IMG/VR virus record: IMGVR_UViG_3300031974_002193
Coordinates: 1 to 21,531 of that record
Length of the DNA: 21,531 nt
Origin: a virus
Reading direction: 5' to 3' (one strand)
This document shows positions 20,817-21,531 of this stretch, in pieces. Position 1 is the first letter of the stretch. Each line of letters opens with the position of its first letter. Position numbers and translations under genes: made by a program. The notes under the pieces are model-generated. The model was not told where the DNA came from. It searched no databases and saw only the letters and a list, made by a program, of their open reading frames with translations.

Positions 20817-21509
20817 ATGTGGAAAAACTTAAAAGAAAACAAGAGCTTTCAATTTGTGATTGGCCTAGCTACCATCTGGTTCGGCTGGGTCTTGTACCGT
20901 GATGGGTGGCTGCACCTGTTCGCGACTGAAGGGTCTGACGGGTACGGGTCGGCAGAATGGGCCGCACTTGGGGCTACATTGCTCGCCAGTGCTGTCTCGT
21001 TCGTGCAACTGATCGGTATTTTGACGATAGGCGTCCTGAGCGGCCTTCTCCCGCACGTTGAGGAAGGTGCCCGATGGTTGGGTCGTCTTGTCAAGAGAGG
21101 CTCTGAGAAAGCCGTACAGGCTGCCAAGGACTGGAAGAACTCCGAGAAGGTTGAGGGCGAGTGGAACTGGAAACCACTGGCCGCTGCAATCCTTGCCGGC
21201 GTACTCTGGACCGGTGGCCACCTGAGCACTGCTTGGGACTGGGCTTGGGATAACATCCCAGACATCGTGGAGGTACTCCCACGGGGAGAGTCCAACGGCC
21301 GTCCTGTTCTTGACGGACGAGACGGTCGAACCGGAAATCTTGACCTTACTCCGATCGTTGATGATCGAGAAGAAATTAGAGTCGATGAAGATCGAGAGAC
21401 GCCTGTACCAGACGACTCAGGAGACTGCATCGATGGAAAGAAACATCGCAAAGGCGTTTCTGACGGCAAGAGGAAACCCCTCGGTCGTCTTCGTCTATGG
21501 CGACGTTAA
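20817..21509 (+). CDS. Predicted multi-pass membrane protein with charged C-terminal tail
   Basis: A 230-residue protein with hydrophobic segments at about 11-28, 48-79 (long enough for one or two passes) and 120-135, several Trp at their ends, and a linker of Lys/Glu helices between. Residues 150-230 form a hydrophilic tail rich in Asp, Arg and Gly that ends basic (KRKPLGRLRLWRR). No family recognised. Co-transcribed with the protease and the small gene before it, so the three may act together at the cell envelope, for instance in lysis or superinfection control. The stop is 22 bases before the window end. Confidence 0.72.
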   Translation: MWKNLKENKSFQFVIGLATIWFGWVLYRDGWLHLFATEGSDGYGSAEWAALGATLLASAVSFVQLIGILTIGVLSGLLPHVEEGARWLGRLVKRGSEKAVQAAKDWKNSEKVEGEWNWKPLAAAILAGVLWTGGHLSTAWDWAWDNIPDIVEVLPRGESNGRPVLDGRDGRTGNLDLTPIVDDREEIRVDEDRETPVPDDSGDCIDGKKHRKGVSDGKRKPLGRLRLWRR

Positions 21510-21520
21510 GAGCCGTTGTT

Positions 21521-21526
21521 TTGACA
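21521..21526 (+). promoter_or_regulatory. Possible -35 box at the window edge
   Basis: TTGACA preceded by GTTGTT, close to the ATTGTTG context of P1 and P2. The -10 region would lie outside the window, so this is only suggestive. Confidence 0.25.
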
Positions 21527-21531
21527 TGCCA

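Overview
The window is a gene-dense segment of a tailed-phage (siphovirus-type) genome. Every gene I can support is on the + strand, most neighbours abut or overlap by a few bases, and the order capsid, connector, tail terminator, tail tube, tail chaperone, tape measure, tail tip is the classic long-non-contractile-tail order. No terminase, portal, prohead protease, integrase, repressor or DNA polymerase lies in the window, so this is part of a larger genome. The host cannot be named from the sequence. Near-consensus -35/-10 boxes and GGAG-type ribosome sites say only that it is a bacterium with ordinary sigma-70-like promoters; the unfamiliar tail-tip proteins suggest an environmental, poorly sampled phage.

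Layout. (1) 1-4.8 kb, head and neck: HK97-fold capsid, a small overlapping ORF, gp6-like connector, head-closure protein, tail terminator, tail tube, a strong terminator, then the tail assembly chaperone made in two forms by a -1 frameshift on A_AAA_AAC at 4022-4028. (2) 4.8-11.4 kb, tail: tape measure, then three large tail-tip or adsorption proteins I do not recognise and a small Cys-containing protein. (3) 11.4-13.1 kb: RusA-like resolvase, metallophosphoesterase and a minimal SPFH/band-7 protein, expressed from a promoter that sits inside the preceding terminator. (4) 13.1-16.4 kb: a run of small unknown genes, the first ones each with its own TATAAT promoter and leader; one leader carries an extra block of about 180 nt that looks like structured RNA. 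(5) 16.3-19.7 kb, recombination and replication: Sak4-like RecA-fold ATPase, DUF669-type ssDNA-binding protein, terminator, two small genes, and an SF2 helicase whose last residues resemble the SSB C-terminal tip. (6) 19.75-21.5 kb: a new promoter, a hairpin leader, an exported trypsin-like serine protease and two proteins with hydrophobic segments.

How it fits together. Structural genes form one long co-transcribed block with a mid-operon terminator after the tail tube. The RusA-like enzyme, Sak4-like annealase, SSB-like protein and helicase are the parts of a phage recombination/replication toolkit. The promoter-rich small-gene block looks like an early host-takeover region. Three promoters at 11361, 16161 and 19751 share an upstream extension, TCARGAGC, directly before TTGACA, suggesting one regulatory class. 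There is no gene-free stretch over 300 bases; the longest (13552-13812) is described as a leader/ncRNA candidate. I saw no tRNA, rRNA, CRISPR array or insertion sequence.
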